Assembly (NCBI RefSeq): GCF_020520425.1 | Contig: NC_079487.1 | Location: 129,726,385-129,790,384, forward strand | Length of the DNA stretch: 64,000 nucleotides | Direction: 5' to 3' | From: Spinacia oleracea | Lineage: Eukaryota; Streptophyta; Magnoliopsida; Caryophyllales; Amaranthaceae | Shown: in pieces, positions 1 through 11,289 of the stretch | Numbering within the stretch: position 1 is the stretch's first letter | Layout of the letters: each line of letters opens with the position of its first letter | Notes under the pieces: generated by a model | The model's input: only the letters and a program-made list of their open reading frames with translations | Told to the model about the DNA's origin: nothing | Databases searched by the model: none | Translations under genes and position numbers: made by a program

Positions 1-924
1 CCCTTTGTGACTATGATACTTATTACATACCCCGTTACCTTTTACAGAGTAGTCGATAAGGAGAAGATATTTTACTAAGTCGAAAATTATCATAGGTTAC
101 ATTGACTCGAATTTAGCAGTCACAAGTCACAACTCCTTAAAAGCAGGAGGAATGGTAAGAGAATCTCTACTCCTGAGAGTGAGAGTGAAAAGTGTTTCTA
201 ATTTATGACGTACGTTGTTGCTTAAAATCGATTTTAATGACATTATGCTATAAATTTTTGTGCATATGTTTTTATTTTATGGTAATTACTCTATGCACGG
301 GTTTTTGGGAAACTTTTTAGCTAGGAGAATCGAAACATCTCTCACGGGAATAGAAAATGGATCTCTCACCACCGGGCCAAGTAGCGAATAAAAACTACTA
401 ATAATAATTAAAGTACATATGATACCTGAAACTTTACCGTGAGTTTTGATTATAAGAACAATCGAATATATAATAGACTTGTAGACTTTTGATTATAAGA
501 ACAATTATGTATAATAGGCAATTAGGCATATAGACAAAGGGATAACTACAAAGTTTTTCAAAATAGTTTTCAAGTAAGCATTGAACCCCACTCGGGTGAC
601 CAAAAGCTAAATGCAATATAATAGTTCTACTCCGCTTTGGCAACATGTAAAAGGCAAATTCCTAATATTTATACCATATGTTGTTCATTCGTACGTATTA
701 CTTACTATCCATATAATAACATATTAAAACAACTGATATGATAATTAAAGTAATGGGATTCATTAATTAATAAAATAATTAAATGGTGTGATTCTCTTGG
801 TCTTTTGACTACCATTTGTTTATCAACACTGTTTAGTGTTTACTTTACTTATCCCTTGGGATATCTTTGTCGATAGGATCATAGACTGTTTGTTCTCCGC
901 GTTCTACCCGCGGTGTAACAATAT
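1..924. other. AT-rich intergenic DNA, no gene seen
   Basis: No reading frame here resembles a protein family. The only frame over 60 codons (434-646, minus) is low-complexity and has no start context or splice context. I see no terminal repeats or microsatellite of note. Confidence 0.6.
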
Positions 925-932
925 CTTGTAAG

Positions 933-1481
933 TAGACCTGTCAAACGGGTCGGTCGGGTCGGGTTGTAAAAAAATTATTTTCGGGTTCGGGTTGAATCGG
1001 GTCGGTCATTTTCGGGTTCGGGTTTACAAATGCTTGTTCAAGACCCAGAACTTTCGGGTTCGGGTCGACCCAACGGGTTGAGAGATTTTAAAACGCGCAT
1101 TATATTTTCATTAATTTAGGTGATAAATATACAAAGTATTAGCAGAAATTAACAAATTTTCCCACACAAGTTTATATTTAGTCAAATTCAACTATAAAAT
1201 GACGTATAAGTATAAATAAAATCATATTACACACAACAATAGTAAAAACAACGTGCTTATTATGCTTAAATTTTCTCATAATCTCATTTTTTAGTATAAA
1301 TACAATGATTTTCAATCGGTCGGGTCCAAAACGGGTTCGATCGGGTTTTGACCCATTACTTTTCGGGTTGCTCGGGTTCGGATAAAATCGGGTTACGGGT
1401 CACAAAATCTTGTTTAGGACCCAGTATTTTCGGGTCGGGTTCGGGTCGGTTTTCGGGTCGGGTCGATTTTTGACAGGTCTA
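933..1481. mobile_element. Non-autonomous hAT element, GGGTCGGGTTC-rich
   Basis: The element begins TAGACCTGTCAAA and ends TTTGACAGGTCTA, a short terminal inverted repeat of hAT type. It is flanked by the perfect 8-bp direct repeat CTTGTAAG at 925-932 and 1482-1489, the target length expected of hAT. Both ends carry many copies of a GGGTCGGGTTCGGGT motif in subterminal arrays, and the middle is AT-rich. There is no transposase frame, so it would depend on an enzyme made elsewhere. Confidence 0.85.
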
Positions 1482-1489
1482 CTTGTAAG

Positions 1490-1855
1490 TGCTCTTTCAA
1501 CGCCCATGAATATATATATAATGTTATAATTTTAAATATCTTGGTGATTAGTTGATTACTACCCAGAGAACAAAATATATTGACGTTAGAGAGAAAAATT
1601 AAATGTGGTATTTCTTGTTTTTCAAAAGAAATGTTGTTTTACACCTTTAAACAACAACAACAAAAAGACGAAAAAATTATTTTCTTCGAAAGTGTTTTAC
1701 GTCAAAATAAATAGAGCCCGAGGACGCGTGATGATCACCTTAAAAACTAAATTTATGTCTAATAAGTTTAGATACGTTTATATAAGATAAGACAAGTTCA
1801 GTATTATTAGATAAGTTACAACCAATTCTAATAAGTTTATTATTTATTATTATTT

Positions 1856-1893
<38 letters not shown>

Positions 1894-2168
1894 ATTATTA
1901 ATAATTATTATTATGATTATTATGATTACTATTAAGTTCCAATCAGATCGATTAGGTTTGGTCAATTCCAATAAGTTCAGATAAGTTCAAGTCAGATAAG
2001 TTAAATAGAAGCACCCTTAATTTAGTTGAATAGTTGTTGGAGTTTAGGTTCTGTCTTTTTTACGGAACTAAATGAATTGAATTATAGTATAATTCAAAAA
2101 AATGAATTGGAACCGACTTATAGAACCTAAATTGAACTGATAAAATGAAAAAAGCTTATTTTTTGTAA
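1490..2168. other. AT-rich spacer with TTA microsatellite
   Basis: An imperfect TTA/ATT microsatellite occupies about 1841-1925. Around it are degenerate repeats of the form AATAAGTTCAGATAAGTTCAA, probably old transposon remnants. The 61-codon frame at 1605-1790 is lysine-rich low-complexity sequence and I do not call it a gene. Confidence 0.5.
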
Positions 2169-2779
2169 TCTATACTAATATATTAAAAGGCGTTGTGGAG
2201 AATGTATATGTGTGACGTAGTACTCTCCTCACGCCACATCATCCACTCACCAAAAATCAATACAATGAGGTTCGAACACCAGACCTCAAGTGTGAATAAT
2301 AATTCCCATTACCATCTTAACCAACCACCAATTGTGGTTTATCTCTTCACATTAATTTATAAATAATGTTCACATGAAGTCTAAAACAAATAAATTTTTA
2401 TGTGACTTTTTAATTTCTATGGACTATTTTGAAAAGAAAAAAAATTAAAACATTATGACAAACATGAAGTCATAAGTCTCATAAGAATCAACCATAGGAT
2501 TGTCTTACATAGCTGCATATATATATATATAATTTATTGTTTATTAATTTGACGCACTTAGTTCCACGAGAAAACAAATTATACAAATTGTAAGATGATA
2601 TGATTGAAAACTTACTTGCCATGATAAATGACTTAGCGTGTCTGTGTAGTTGACGAACTTAACGGATATTTTTCATTCTATAGAATACAAGTATTTTGGT
2701 CAAATATTGAGTTCAAGAAAAATCTAAAACTTTAGTTATTCAATGTAGCAACCGGGGCATCGCCCGGACCACACACTAG
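2169..2779 (+). mobile_element. Non-autonomous Helitron
   Basis: The left end is TCTATACTAATATATTAAAAG, following an A. The right end has a short GC hairpin (CCGGGGCATCGCCCGG, 2752-2767) about 8 bases before CTAG, followed by T. These are the Helitron hallmarks: 5' TC, 3' hairpin plus CTRR, insertion between A and T, no target duplication and no inverted repeats. No Rep/helicase frame is present. Confidence 0.8.
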
Positions 2780-2928
2780 TTTTATGGTTATAACATGTAA
2801 ATATGTAATAAAGCTTGAAGTGCTGTGTGGAAAAACTAGCATAGCATGTAGTTAAAGATTGTGAAAAATTATAACAATGTTTTCACAATCTAACATGATA
2901 GTGTTTGATTTAACTTGAAATACTATTA

Positions 2929-3177
2929 CTCCCTCCGTTCTCGAATATTAGTCACATTTTGACTTTTTAACTCAATATTTAAACATAAATATCTCCAAAT
3001 ACGTATGTTAAACAAATATAAAATTTTGATATTGTTAAACTACATATTGAGACGAACAAAGTAAGATCTCACATGAATATGTTTTAAAGTACGTATTTGA
3101 AAGAAATTAGAAGATTCTCTTCAATTGTAAATAGTGTCAAGATTTCAAATGAGACTAATATTCGAGAACGGAGGGAG
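2929..3177. mobile_element. Stowaway-like MITE
   Basis: The terminal inverted repeats start CTCCCTCCGTTCTCGAATATTAGTC and are flanked by TA on both sides. It is 249 bp with no coding capacity, typical of a Tc1/mariner-derived Stowaway MITE. Confidence 0.85.
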
Positions 3178-3206
3178 TACTACGTATTTCAAGAAGACAT
3201 AATACG

Positions 3207-3703
3207 TAGGGGTGAGCAGAACGTCAGGGTACCCTGAATCGGAACCGGAACCTGTTAGGAACCTGAGGTTCCGGAACCAGAACCTGTTGTGCAGGTTCCG
3301 GTTCCGGGTAACAAATTTGGGAACCTTTGCAACAGGTTCCGGTTCCGGTTCTCAATTTTTTGGAACGAGTACCCTGTTGGGTACCGTGTACACACTAATT
3401 CTAACATGGAGTACCCAAAATAAGGAACCGAGCCATATAAAAATGCTTTATATGCTCAAAATATAAAACAATTCAAGTTAATTTGGAAAATATAAATATA
3501 GAATTACAACTTAAGCTCAAACTAAAAACAATAAAAGCCCAAACCATAAAGTAGATAGTTTTTCAATAACATATCAATAATTTTTTAAATTTTTTAAAAT
3601 GACAGGGTACCCTGAATCGTTTTCATTTTCAGGAACCTATTGCAACAGGTTCCGATTCCAATTCCTGGAATTGTAACAGGGTACCCTGTTGTATTCACCC
3701 CTA
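3207..3703. mobile_element. Non-autonomous hAT element, family 2 (GGTACCCTG motif)
   Basis: The ends are TAGGGGTGAGCA and TTCACCCCTA, with the 8-bp direct flank ATAATACG at 3199-3206 and 3704-3711. Subterminal regions hold repeated GGAACCGGAACCTGTT and AGGGTACCCTG motifs. The 84-codon frame inside is repeat-derived and not a gene. A second, inverted, more worn copy lies at about 57568-58105. Confidence 0.85.
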
Positions 3704-3985
3704 ATAATACGTTGTAGTTAATTAATTTCATTCTAAATGATTAAACCAATACTCCTTGTGTTCTTTTTTGTTTGTCCGGTTTATGTACTCTTGGGTGCAA
3801 AGTTTTCAAAGCAAAATACACAATATATCTATTTCTATAACCACGTAACACAAAAGTTATAAAATTTAATATTTGGAAATTGAAAATTTATGAGACAGAA
3901 ATTTAATAAGATTACACATGCCTGTTTTTTCATATATATTCCATATATATTTGTTGTATAAGGTTCCATTTGAATTGAGGGACTA

Positions 3986-4280
3986 CTCCCTCCGTATTTT
4001 TTTAGGAGTCACAATTATTAATTCCGATCGTATTTTTGTAGAAATCACAATACCATTTTTTTGTAACTTTTACACCCCTCCTCAAAGCCCATTTAAATCA
4101 TAAATAATTCCATGTTTGCTAACTTTTACACCCCACTTGTTTTTATATATTTCTTTATTATATTGTCAACTACCCTATGTGTATCATTATTACTCCGTAT
4201 ATCAAATTTAACTATATATGCTTCAATTCCTTAATACTTGTGCCGGTTAACATGCGACTCTTTAAAATGTACGGAGGGAG
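3986..4280. mobile_element. Stowaway-like MITE
   Basis: Ends CTCCCTCCGTATTTTTT and TGTACGGAGGGAG lie between TA dinucleotides. It is 295 bp, AT-rich and non-coding. Confidence 0.75.
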
Positions 4281-6099
4281 TACTATAGTTTATTAGTTTC
4301 TAATTCATAATTGAGTTTTAAAATGATCAATAATAGGCAATATAGTATTATTACGGATGATCTAAATACTCAAGCATCTATAACATAAAGATATGAGGTT
4401 TATCTATTTATATTCTAAATATTTAAATTATAATTGTTTGCAATCTTTTCTATCGACCAAATACCAAACACTAATACTCCGTACTCTATAATGAAGTAAT
4501 TTGTTGTAAAATTATGCATTATTGTTTACTACTCCAATCATACATTTCAACAAATAAAGCCAAAGGAAAAATGGACAATCTCTCCCAAATCAAAATCAAA
4601 ATCAAAATCAAATATCACTATCACTTTCTCGATAATTCACATATATAATCTTGTAAAGACACAATGAAGAATATTTATGCAATCAATTTTAAGGAAAATA
4701 CATTAGTGGACATAGAAACGATAGAATGATGATTGATGAATAGTTTATTAACTTATCCTGACCCGACTTCTAAACATGTAATGGGTCCTATCAAGGAGAG
4801 AGGATTTGGGTTAGTCTTAATCTCATCTTCAATAATTTACCTCTCCGGCTTAATTACCTATCTATCCACCCTTGCGGGTTTTCTAACTCTTCTTATGTGG
4901 TCCTCCTTCTTACTACTTTTGTGTTTCAATGTACATGGACGTTTATATTTACTCATTAAAATTTAGAAAAATTTATAAATTAGTACCTAGGTTTTTAGTG
5001 ACTTACATATTACTATCTAGCTTGTTACTCCGTAAAATTTATCAATTAATACCTAAGTATTTAGTTATTATTGTCAACTACTATCTTAATCCATATTTCT
5101 GACAAATTAATTACTAATCATATCATAATTAACTATTAATCATATTCTTAATATGAAGTTACAAGGTCAAATATCATCTGGCATAAAAAAAACACTCTAT
5201 CGAATATGGTGTATCAACTAACTTACAAAATCTAACATATTATCATTTTAAATCAAATAACATACTGCAAAAAGTCTGATAAATTACACATTAAATATTT
5301 GATCGAAAATCCCATCAAAAAAAATAAAAATTGATCGAAAATATAGATGATACGTGTCATGTGTAATATGTTGACGTGAATATATTAACATCGCACAATT
5401 AATCAAGAAGCAAAGCATTTTTAGAAAACCACAAAAATAAAGATTGAAAGTTGATTTGATTGGTTAAGTAACATGGTTAAGCATAAACCTTTGGAGATAA
5501 ACTTTGATTTAAAAAGGGGTTAAGTACATGATTGGCCTTTAAAAAATGCCAAAGGCCAGAGGAAGATGGACACATGTACAATATGTTTGTTGTATTGAAA
5601 AAAGATAAAAGAAAAGATTATCCAAACATATCATTATCAATTATTTTATTATTTATTTTAATTAAATGGCTAAGATTTCATGCTTTTGAAAGCTACAAGT
5701 CATCATACCACGTGACATCGTTCCTTGGGTTTGATCTTTGATGTCTTTACATACGTTTACACACAGTTCATTCTCCGCATCACACATTTCTCTATTTTAC
5801 ATATTTTTTCTGTCAATCTTAATTAAAAAGTCCCTAAAAAATAAAATCTTATTAAACAATTCCTATGGGCTATGGGTAAAGTATTCCAGACGGAGTAACA
5901 TTAAGATATTATAATCTATTCATTGCATTTTTATGTGTAAAAACGTACGGATTACAAATTTTTAGGTACACCTCCACCTAATTAGAATTCGGTGTCATTT
6001 GAATAATTACCTTTACTTTTTCATAACTTATCAAACTTGTTGATATTTTTTTAATGGAGATTATACTCATTTATATTATCTTTATTGGAGTACTTGTTA
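4281..6099. other. AT-rich intergenic DNA, no gene seen
   Basis: I see no gene. Frames at 4733-4966 and 5532-5741 have no recognisable domain and no supporting signals. Single TACTCCGTA-like scraps suggest old MITE ends. Confidence 0.5.
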
Positions 6100-6419
6100 C
6101 TCCATCCGTCCCGGAATACTTGATCCGATTTGACCGATACAGAGTTTAAGAAACTTGAATTGACTTATTTAATTTAATAGGTAGCAGTTGATAGTGGGGT
6201 ATTATTTTAATGTAGTTAGTGGGAGGTGGGTTAAGAGGTGGGGTTGAGGGAGAGTAGGGGTTGGATTTTTAATTATTTTTTGTAGGGGTAGGTGGGTTAA
6301 TAGGGGTGGAGTGAAAAATAATATAAAATTATTAGAGTATTTCCATTTTTAGAAACATGTCAAGTATTAAGGGACGGCCCGATAAGGAAAACAAGTCAAG
6401 TATTCCGGGACGGAGGGAG
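6100..6419. mobile_element. Stowaway-like MITE (CCCGGAATAC family, copy 1)
   Basis: Inverted ends CTCCATCCGTCCCGGAATACTTG and CAAGTATTCCGGGACGGAGGG, flanked by TA. The same family recurs at 27985-28311 and, decayed, at about 47035-47340. The interior is G-rich on this strand (GTGGGAGGTGGGTTAAGAGG). Confidence 0.85.
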
Positions 6420-6649
6420 TACGTAGTATGAAATATTGCTCCATACGTACTATTGATTTTCATTAACCTTTAACTTGATAAATCTGCACTTTCTTGAATA
6501 AGTAAATTTAATCGGAAACGAACATAACCTTAATGTTCAGAAAAAATAAATCTTATTATTGATTATTCATTGTATAGGGCTTGCAAAATCATATTACTCT
6601 ATTTCCCTGAAAAACTAAAACTAGTTTTACTTTAGGTAATCATGGATTA

Positions 6650-7200
6650 TTCAGTATACACAAACTTTTCAGAAATTACCATCATAAATTACTCTCTTAT
6701 AAGAGGAAGGTTATCCGCACTTGTTATAATCTTTTAGTTACCCTTATTGATGTTATCCGCACCTGTTATCCGCACCTGTTATAATCTTTTAGTTACCCTT
6801 ATTGATGTTATAAGTTTTCTTTATTGTAGTTATAAGTTACCTTATGTTTAAGGCTATTAGCTCAAATGGTAGAGCAATGTATAATATTGTACATGGTGTG
6901 GGGTCAAACTCCACGTAGCCTACTACCTATATTACACTTTGTGTATTGGTGTAAATTTTCATTGTTGGTGTTGTACTAGTCACCGTTATAACTTGTAAAA
7001 GCATATCACTCTTGATCAGGGCGCTTCATTTTTTATTGTTAGGTCGCATTTTTTCAATGGTTAGGGGTCACATTTATCCTTGAGTAAGGTAACTTTAGTT
7101 CTCGAATAAGGTCACTTATATCTTTGGTCTGGTTCACTTTTATATTTGAATGTACGGTAAAATACCGTAGATCGGGGGCACACAAAAGTTTTTGTTCAAT
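6650..7200 (+). repeat. Dispersed repeat with tRNA-like core, copy 1
   Basis: This stretch matches 13085-13600 over about 500 bp with scattered differences, so it is a mobile or duplicated repeat. The outer limits are approximate. It carries an internal duplication of TTATCCGCACCTGTTATAATC (about 6710-6790) that copy 2 lacks. The tRNA-like core is listed separately. No target duplication or terminal structure was found. Confidence 0.7.
6852..6920 (+). other. tRNA-like sequence inside dispersed repeat
   Basis: GGCTA at the start can pair with TAGCC at the end, a D-arm like GCTC-AAATGGTA-GAGC follows, and a T-arm like GTGGG-GTCAAAC-TCCAC precedes the 3' stem. TAGCTCAAATGG and GGGTCAAACTCC resemble Pol III A and B boxes. 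The anticodon loop is not a clean 7-nt loop and the acceptor stem is short, so I read this as a tRNA relic or SINE-type promoter, not a working tRNA. Confidence 0.5.
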
Positions 7201-8057
7201 ATATACTTTCTTTTTATCTTTTAGGTGCTTAGAGCAACTTAAGTGGTTAAAAAATGTATCTGCTAGCAAAAAATAAATACATGTGAGCAGTTAATCAACC
7301 ATTGGTACATTAATTACATAAGCAACTATTCAAATCTTGTAGGTATTTTGAACAAGTAGTTGGAAAAAAGAAAGGGGAATTTTTTTTGTTTAAATTAAAT
7401 ATTACAGGGAGCTACAACGTATTGTAGAAAACCAATGTAAAAATGCGTAGTTTAAATCAATTGTAGCTAGAAATTGATGTGTCAAACTTAGCTACACCAC
7501 CTTGTGTAGCTCACCATTAAAGTTGTTTTTATCAATATTGAAAATTCTACCGATTAGTAAGGTCCATAAAATTGTACACATAATAATCTATTGTCCAAGA
7601 AGATCCCACGTACCCAAGACCTACAACGGATCTTACAAATTTACAATGCACTTAAAATTACCATCATAAATTTACTCAAGTTTGAAGTTTCTACTTTATC
7701 ATAGGTCAATCAGATCATCAAGTGATTTTTGAACCTCTTCTATCTTTATAGTGCAAAGTATTATATGGCCTTTAAATTCTTTTACATAATAATCTATTGT
7801 CCAAGAAGATCTCCAAGTATTGTTGATCAAACATTTTTCAAACGAACAAAGCCCTTTTATTATTCCTGCATAATACTCCGTACATGTTAGATTATGGCCA
7901 TTTTTTATCTTTTTACCGTTCAAAGGAGTAAATATCAGAATATATCTCAAAATTGCCCAGCCAATCAGCCATCAACTAATTGAAAAATATACTCCGTATT
8001 TACAATCTGCCCACCATAAATAATAATAAATAATAAACTCAATCAAATTAAACTAAA
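7201..8057. other. Intergenic DNA downstream of the DUF506 gene
   Basis: No gene is supported. The minus frame 7699-7950 (83 codons) has no recognised domain. The stretch includes the likely 3' untranslated region of the gene ending at 8058. Confidence 0.5.
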
Positions 8058-9023
8058 CTATCTAGTCCTAGCCACCGGCGGAAACAAAAACCGGCCACTA
8101 TTACTGGAAACATCAAATCCCACAGATCGACATTTCACGGGAAAATTCGACGCCGCCGTCGAGGAATCCGCCGTAGATGACGGTAAATAATTCGTGGTTC
8201 GACGGTACGCGCCGAGCCACTTTATCTGCATGTAGCGGTTCCTCCTCCACGGCGGCAAAGTAAGGGCGTTGATCTTCATCGATCTCCGAGCTTCGTCGCA
8301 CAATGTCCGTATGATCTTCTTTAGATCCTCTACTTGTCCGACGAAAGCCCTAGGCAACGAGCTTCTCAAAATCCTGTAGTTCTCCGTTTCTCTCGCGATC
8401 TCAAACTCGCCGGCAAATTCGGCGTCAATAACATACCTAACCAATGAATTCGGCCGGATAACGTCAATAAATTCGTAATTTCCGGCAGTTAGGGTTCCGC
8501 CGGCAGAGGTGTCCCATTTTGTCTTGCACAATCCAGCGTTGTAGCCGATTTCACGGAGGTACGCCATTAAATTCCGGTTAAACATCGATTTACTTTTGGT
8601 CCGAAAAATGGAGAAAATCTCGGATGCTTTGATAACGTGAGAGAGAAGCTGGTTCCGAAATGGATCAGCATTGTTCCAAACAATCGGATTAATAACGTCG
8701 TTAATTATTGCGGTTGGATCAGAACGTAAGAACTCGTCCGAGTCGGAGTCGGACGAGTCCTGAGTGTGGAACGGGTCGTAGGTACTTTTTGTGGTAGTGT
8801 TAGACGGGGAATTGTTTTCTAGAAAGTTCTGTACAAGGTGGGATAAATTAGAGGCGGAGGAAAGAGAAAACGACGGCGAAGATACGACGTCGGTTTCAGC
8901 GTCGTGCTCGCTGCCACTACTACTGCTAGTAGTGCTACTAATGGAGCTAAAAATTCTAGCTCGGACTTTCTCATTGAAGGGATCAGTGACTCTTTTGTTG
9001 CACCTTCTCATATTCACGGCCAT
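8058..9023 (-). CDS. DUF506 / PDDEXK_6 family protein
   Basis: A continuous 321-codon frame. Residues about 60-275 match the plant DUF506 (PF04720) family, classed with PD-(D/E)XK-like folds but with no proven nuclease activity. Visible signatures are GYNAGLCKTKWD (160-171), NYEFIDVI (182-189), YVIDAEFAGEFEIARETENY (197-216), LPRAFVGQ (223-230) and LPPWRRNRYMQIKWL (256-270). Acidic residues D200, E202 and E206 sit where the core would be. The N-terminus is a Ser-rich, Asp/Glu-rich disordered stretch, usual for the family. The first in-frame ATG after a TATA-like element is used as the start. A member of this family (RXR3) limits root-hair growth in Arabidopsis; the role of this copy is unknown. 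No internal intron is needed. Confidence 0.9.
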   Translation of the reverse strand: MAVNMRRCNKRVTDPFNEKVRARIFSSISSTTSSSSGSEHDAETDVVSSPSFSLSSASNLSHLVQNFLENNSPSNTTTKSTYDPFHTQDSSDSDSDEFLRSDPTAIINDVINPIVWNNADPFRNQLLSHVIKASEIFSIFRTKSKSMFNRNLMAYLREIGYNAGLCKTKWDTSAGGTLTAGNYEFIDVIRPNSLVRYVIDAEFAGEFEIARETENYRILRSSLPRAFVGQVEDLKKIIRTLCDEARRSMKINALTLPPWRRNRYMQIKWLGAYRRTTNYLPSSTADSSTAASNFPVKCRSVGFDVSSNSGRFLFPPVARTR

Positions 9024-9130
9024 TTTGTGGGTGTTTACCGTTTAGTTTTTGGAGTTGTGATTATCTGATAGTTGTGGAATGTGGACTTGTTTGTGGGTAA
9101 TGAAATGAGAAGGGATAGTTTGGGTAGGGG

Positions 9131-9143
9131 GATATATATAAAG
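9131..9143 (-). promoter_or_regulatory. Putative TATA box of the DUF506 gene
   Basis: On the minus strand the sequence reads TTTATATATATCC, about 110 bases upstream of the ATG at 9023. This is a plausible position for a core promoter with a leader of roughly 80 bases. Confidence 0.45.
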
Positions 9144-10932
9144 GGAATAATTTATTTATTAAAATGAAAAAAAGGGAAAATAGTAAAGTAGGAATTTAGG
9201 AAAGGAATATTCGGGATTAAAAAATGAGTGACTCTTGGGATAAAACAAAGGAGGAGGAGTTTATCCGGTTATATAGTTAAAGGGGTGGGCTTTTGAAAGT
9301 TTAAGGGGAGAGGATATCCTTTTAAACAAAGAAAGGGAATTGGAGAATGGAGATTAGAGGCATTTGTGACAATGGGAGGGGGTCGAGGTGGATAGACATT
9401 GGACTATTGGAGGGTAAGAGAGATAGTGTGATTTTGTTGTGGGGTTAAAGGGCAGGGAAATATGGTACTGGGTTAGGCCGGCTTGAGGCACGACACGGTC
9501 AAACACGACATGGACATGTGCACGGGCAAAGCACGCCCCGACACGGTTATAAAGTCGTGGGCCGAGGATTGTGCTCCGGCTGTATTTTTTTTTGGAAAAC
9601 CATGACACAGTCTTTACATGATAAAACATGTTAAACTGAGTGAAAATATACTTATGCACGAAGACATATGGGCTTGGACAACGTCTAGGCCGCCATTTGA
9701 AATTTTTACACCCGATACAAAACAAATGACCTTGTTATAAGTGGGTCCATTTAAGACAACAAACACGATGGCTTAGCATGAATAAAGCACAACCCGACAT
9801 GACCCATAAGTGTTTTTAGGAGGGCCTAAGGGGAATATGTTTTGAGTAATATGCCATGGGTTGGCATGTGGATTTCACGTGACACTTCAAAGCTACGGAG
9901 TATTAATTTTCTTTTTCCATGGATGCAAATTTTTTTACAAACTCCATAATAAAAAATTTCCTTAAACATAATTCTTTTCTGAAAAACTTGACTAAATAAA
10001 TACTTCGTACTAATAAAAGGGTCATAGAATCATGATGATACGGATTGCATGTTACGGAGTAACCAATAAAGTATTTCTAGCATCTTTCACTTGTATAGAG
10101 ACTTTTCTAATCAATAGGAGTACAATAGTTGCATTGAAATTTTAATTTGGAACATACATGAACTTAATTAACGAGTTTTCAAATGATTTATTGTGAGACA
10201 TTAATAATTGTTATCTTTTAAAAGAGGTCAGTATTGAGGATGTGGAATATTCACTTCTTAAAGCGTAACAATAAGTTCACCACGACGAAGCCGTAACAAT
10301 TTTTCCTATCCATTAATTGATAAACTCGTGGGATATTGACATACACCAAACGGACAAAAAAACATATAACTTATTGTACAAGCCCCTTTCTCTCTCACGT
10401 CGTGAAGGCCCTAGTTATTGGGCACTCACACTCAATCAACACATCAACAACAAACCATAATGTATTGATGTGGTATACACCAATGAACATGTATGTAGTA
10501 TATCATAAGCCCAGTAAAAACATGGGCGGAGACGGGGCGGGTGGGGGCGGCCGCCCACGATAATCTTTTAAAAAAACTTATTTATAGTATTAAATATTAA
10601 AATAAATCACTAAATGCTTTTTATTCAGTAATTCAATGGTTCTTTTTTGGTTTATTAACTCGCGAGGACTCTTTAGTCAAGGATTAGAATCAGGGGACCT
10701 TCCACAGAGGCCATTTGGCGCCAAGCCCCTGATAATTTTTTTGAAATTATAAACTATGCAAGTTAAAATATACATATAAAATGACAGTGACATATTAATT
10801 GAATGCACTTATAATTTTATATTCATTAATATGTTAAAGTTTTAAATCTTGGCCTCTCGTAATTTTTTGGCCAAAGTCTGCACTGATTAGAATCCTTTAT
10901 ACTACAATATTACTATGCCCTCATTTGTAATA
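9144..10932. other. Intergenic DNA with degenerate repeat fragments
   Basis: About 9465-9850 contains GGCCGGC, CACGACACGG and AACCCGACATGACCC motifs typical of GGGCCGGCCCGACACG-type repeats, but I cannot find paired ends. About 10520-10560 is a GC-rich burst (GGGGCGGGTGGGGGCGGCCGCC). The frames at 9354-9725 and 10336-10563 lie over these repeats and are not called as genes. Confidence 0.5.
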
Positions 10933-11289
10933 CTCCCTCCATTCCTAAATACGTGTTCAGTTCCCATAAATAGCGTTCCCTTATAAGTGTCTAATTTTCA
11001 TTTTTGGACATACAGCTTTCCCACTTTTCCATACACTTTTCCCACTTTTCCACACACTTTTCTCATTTTTCTATAAATCATTATTATTTTTTCTTACACA
11101 TTCTACACTTTTACCACTTTTCAATCACCACATCCACTTTTATATATACTTTATTAATAAACAATTATCTACTTTTTCCTTTCCCCCCAAAAAAAAAACA
11201 TTCTCAATCATTACCTCTTACACACCATTCAATTTTATTAATTACCGTGTAAATGTCCAAAGTGAACACGTATTTAGAAACGGAGGGAG
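10933..11289. mobile_element. Stowaway-like MITE (AAATACGTG family, copy 1)
   Basis: Ends CTCCCTCCATTCCTAAATACGTG and ACACGTATTTAGAAACGGAGGG between TA flanks. The interior has repeated CACTTTTCCCACTTTTC units that create false Phe/His/Ser-rich frames. A close relative lies at 19518-19869. Confidence 0.85.

Noticed and set aside
3212..3466. 84-codon frame rich in PExEP
   Set aside because: It lies inside a hAT element and translates GGAACC repeats.
6852..6920. Functional tRNA gene
   Set aside because: Short acceptor pairing, irregular anticodon loop and a repeat context make a tRNA relic more likely.
8791..9045. Plus-strand 84-codon frame
   Set aside because: Antisense shadow of the Ser-rich N-terminus of the DUF506 gene.
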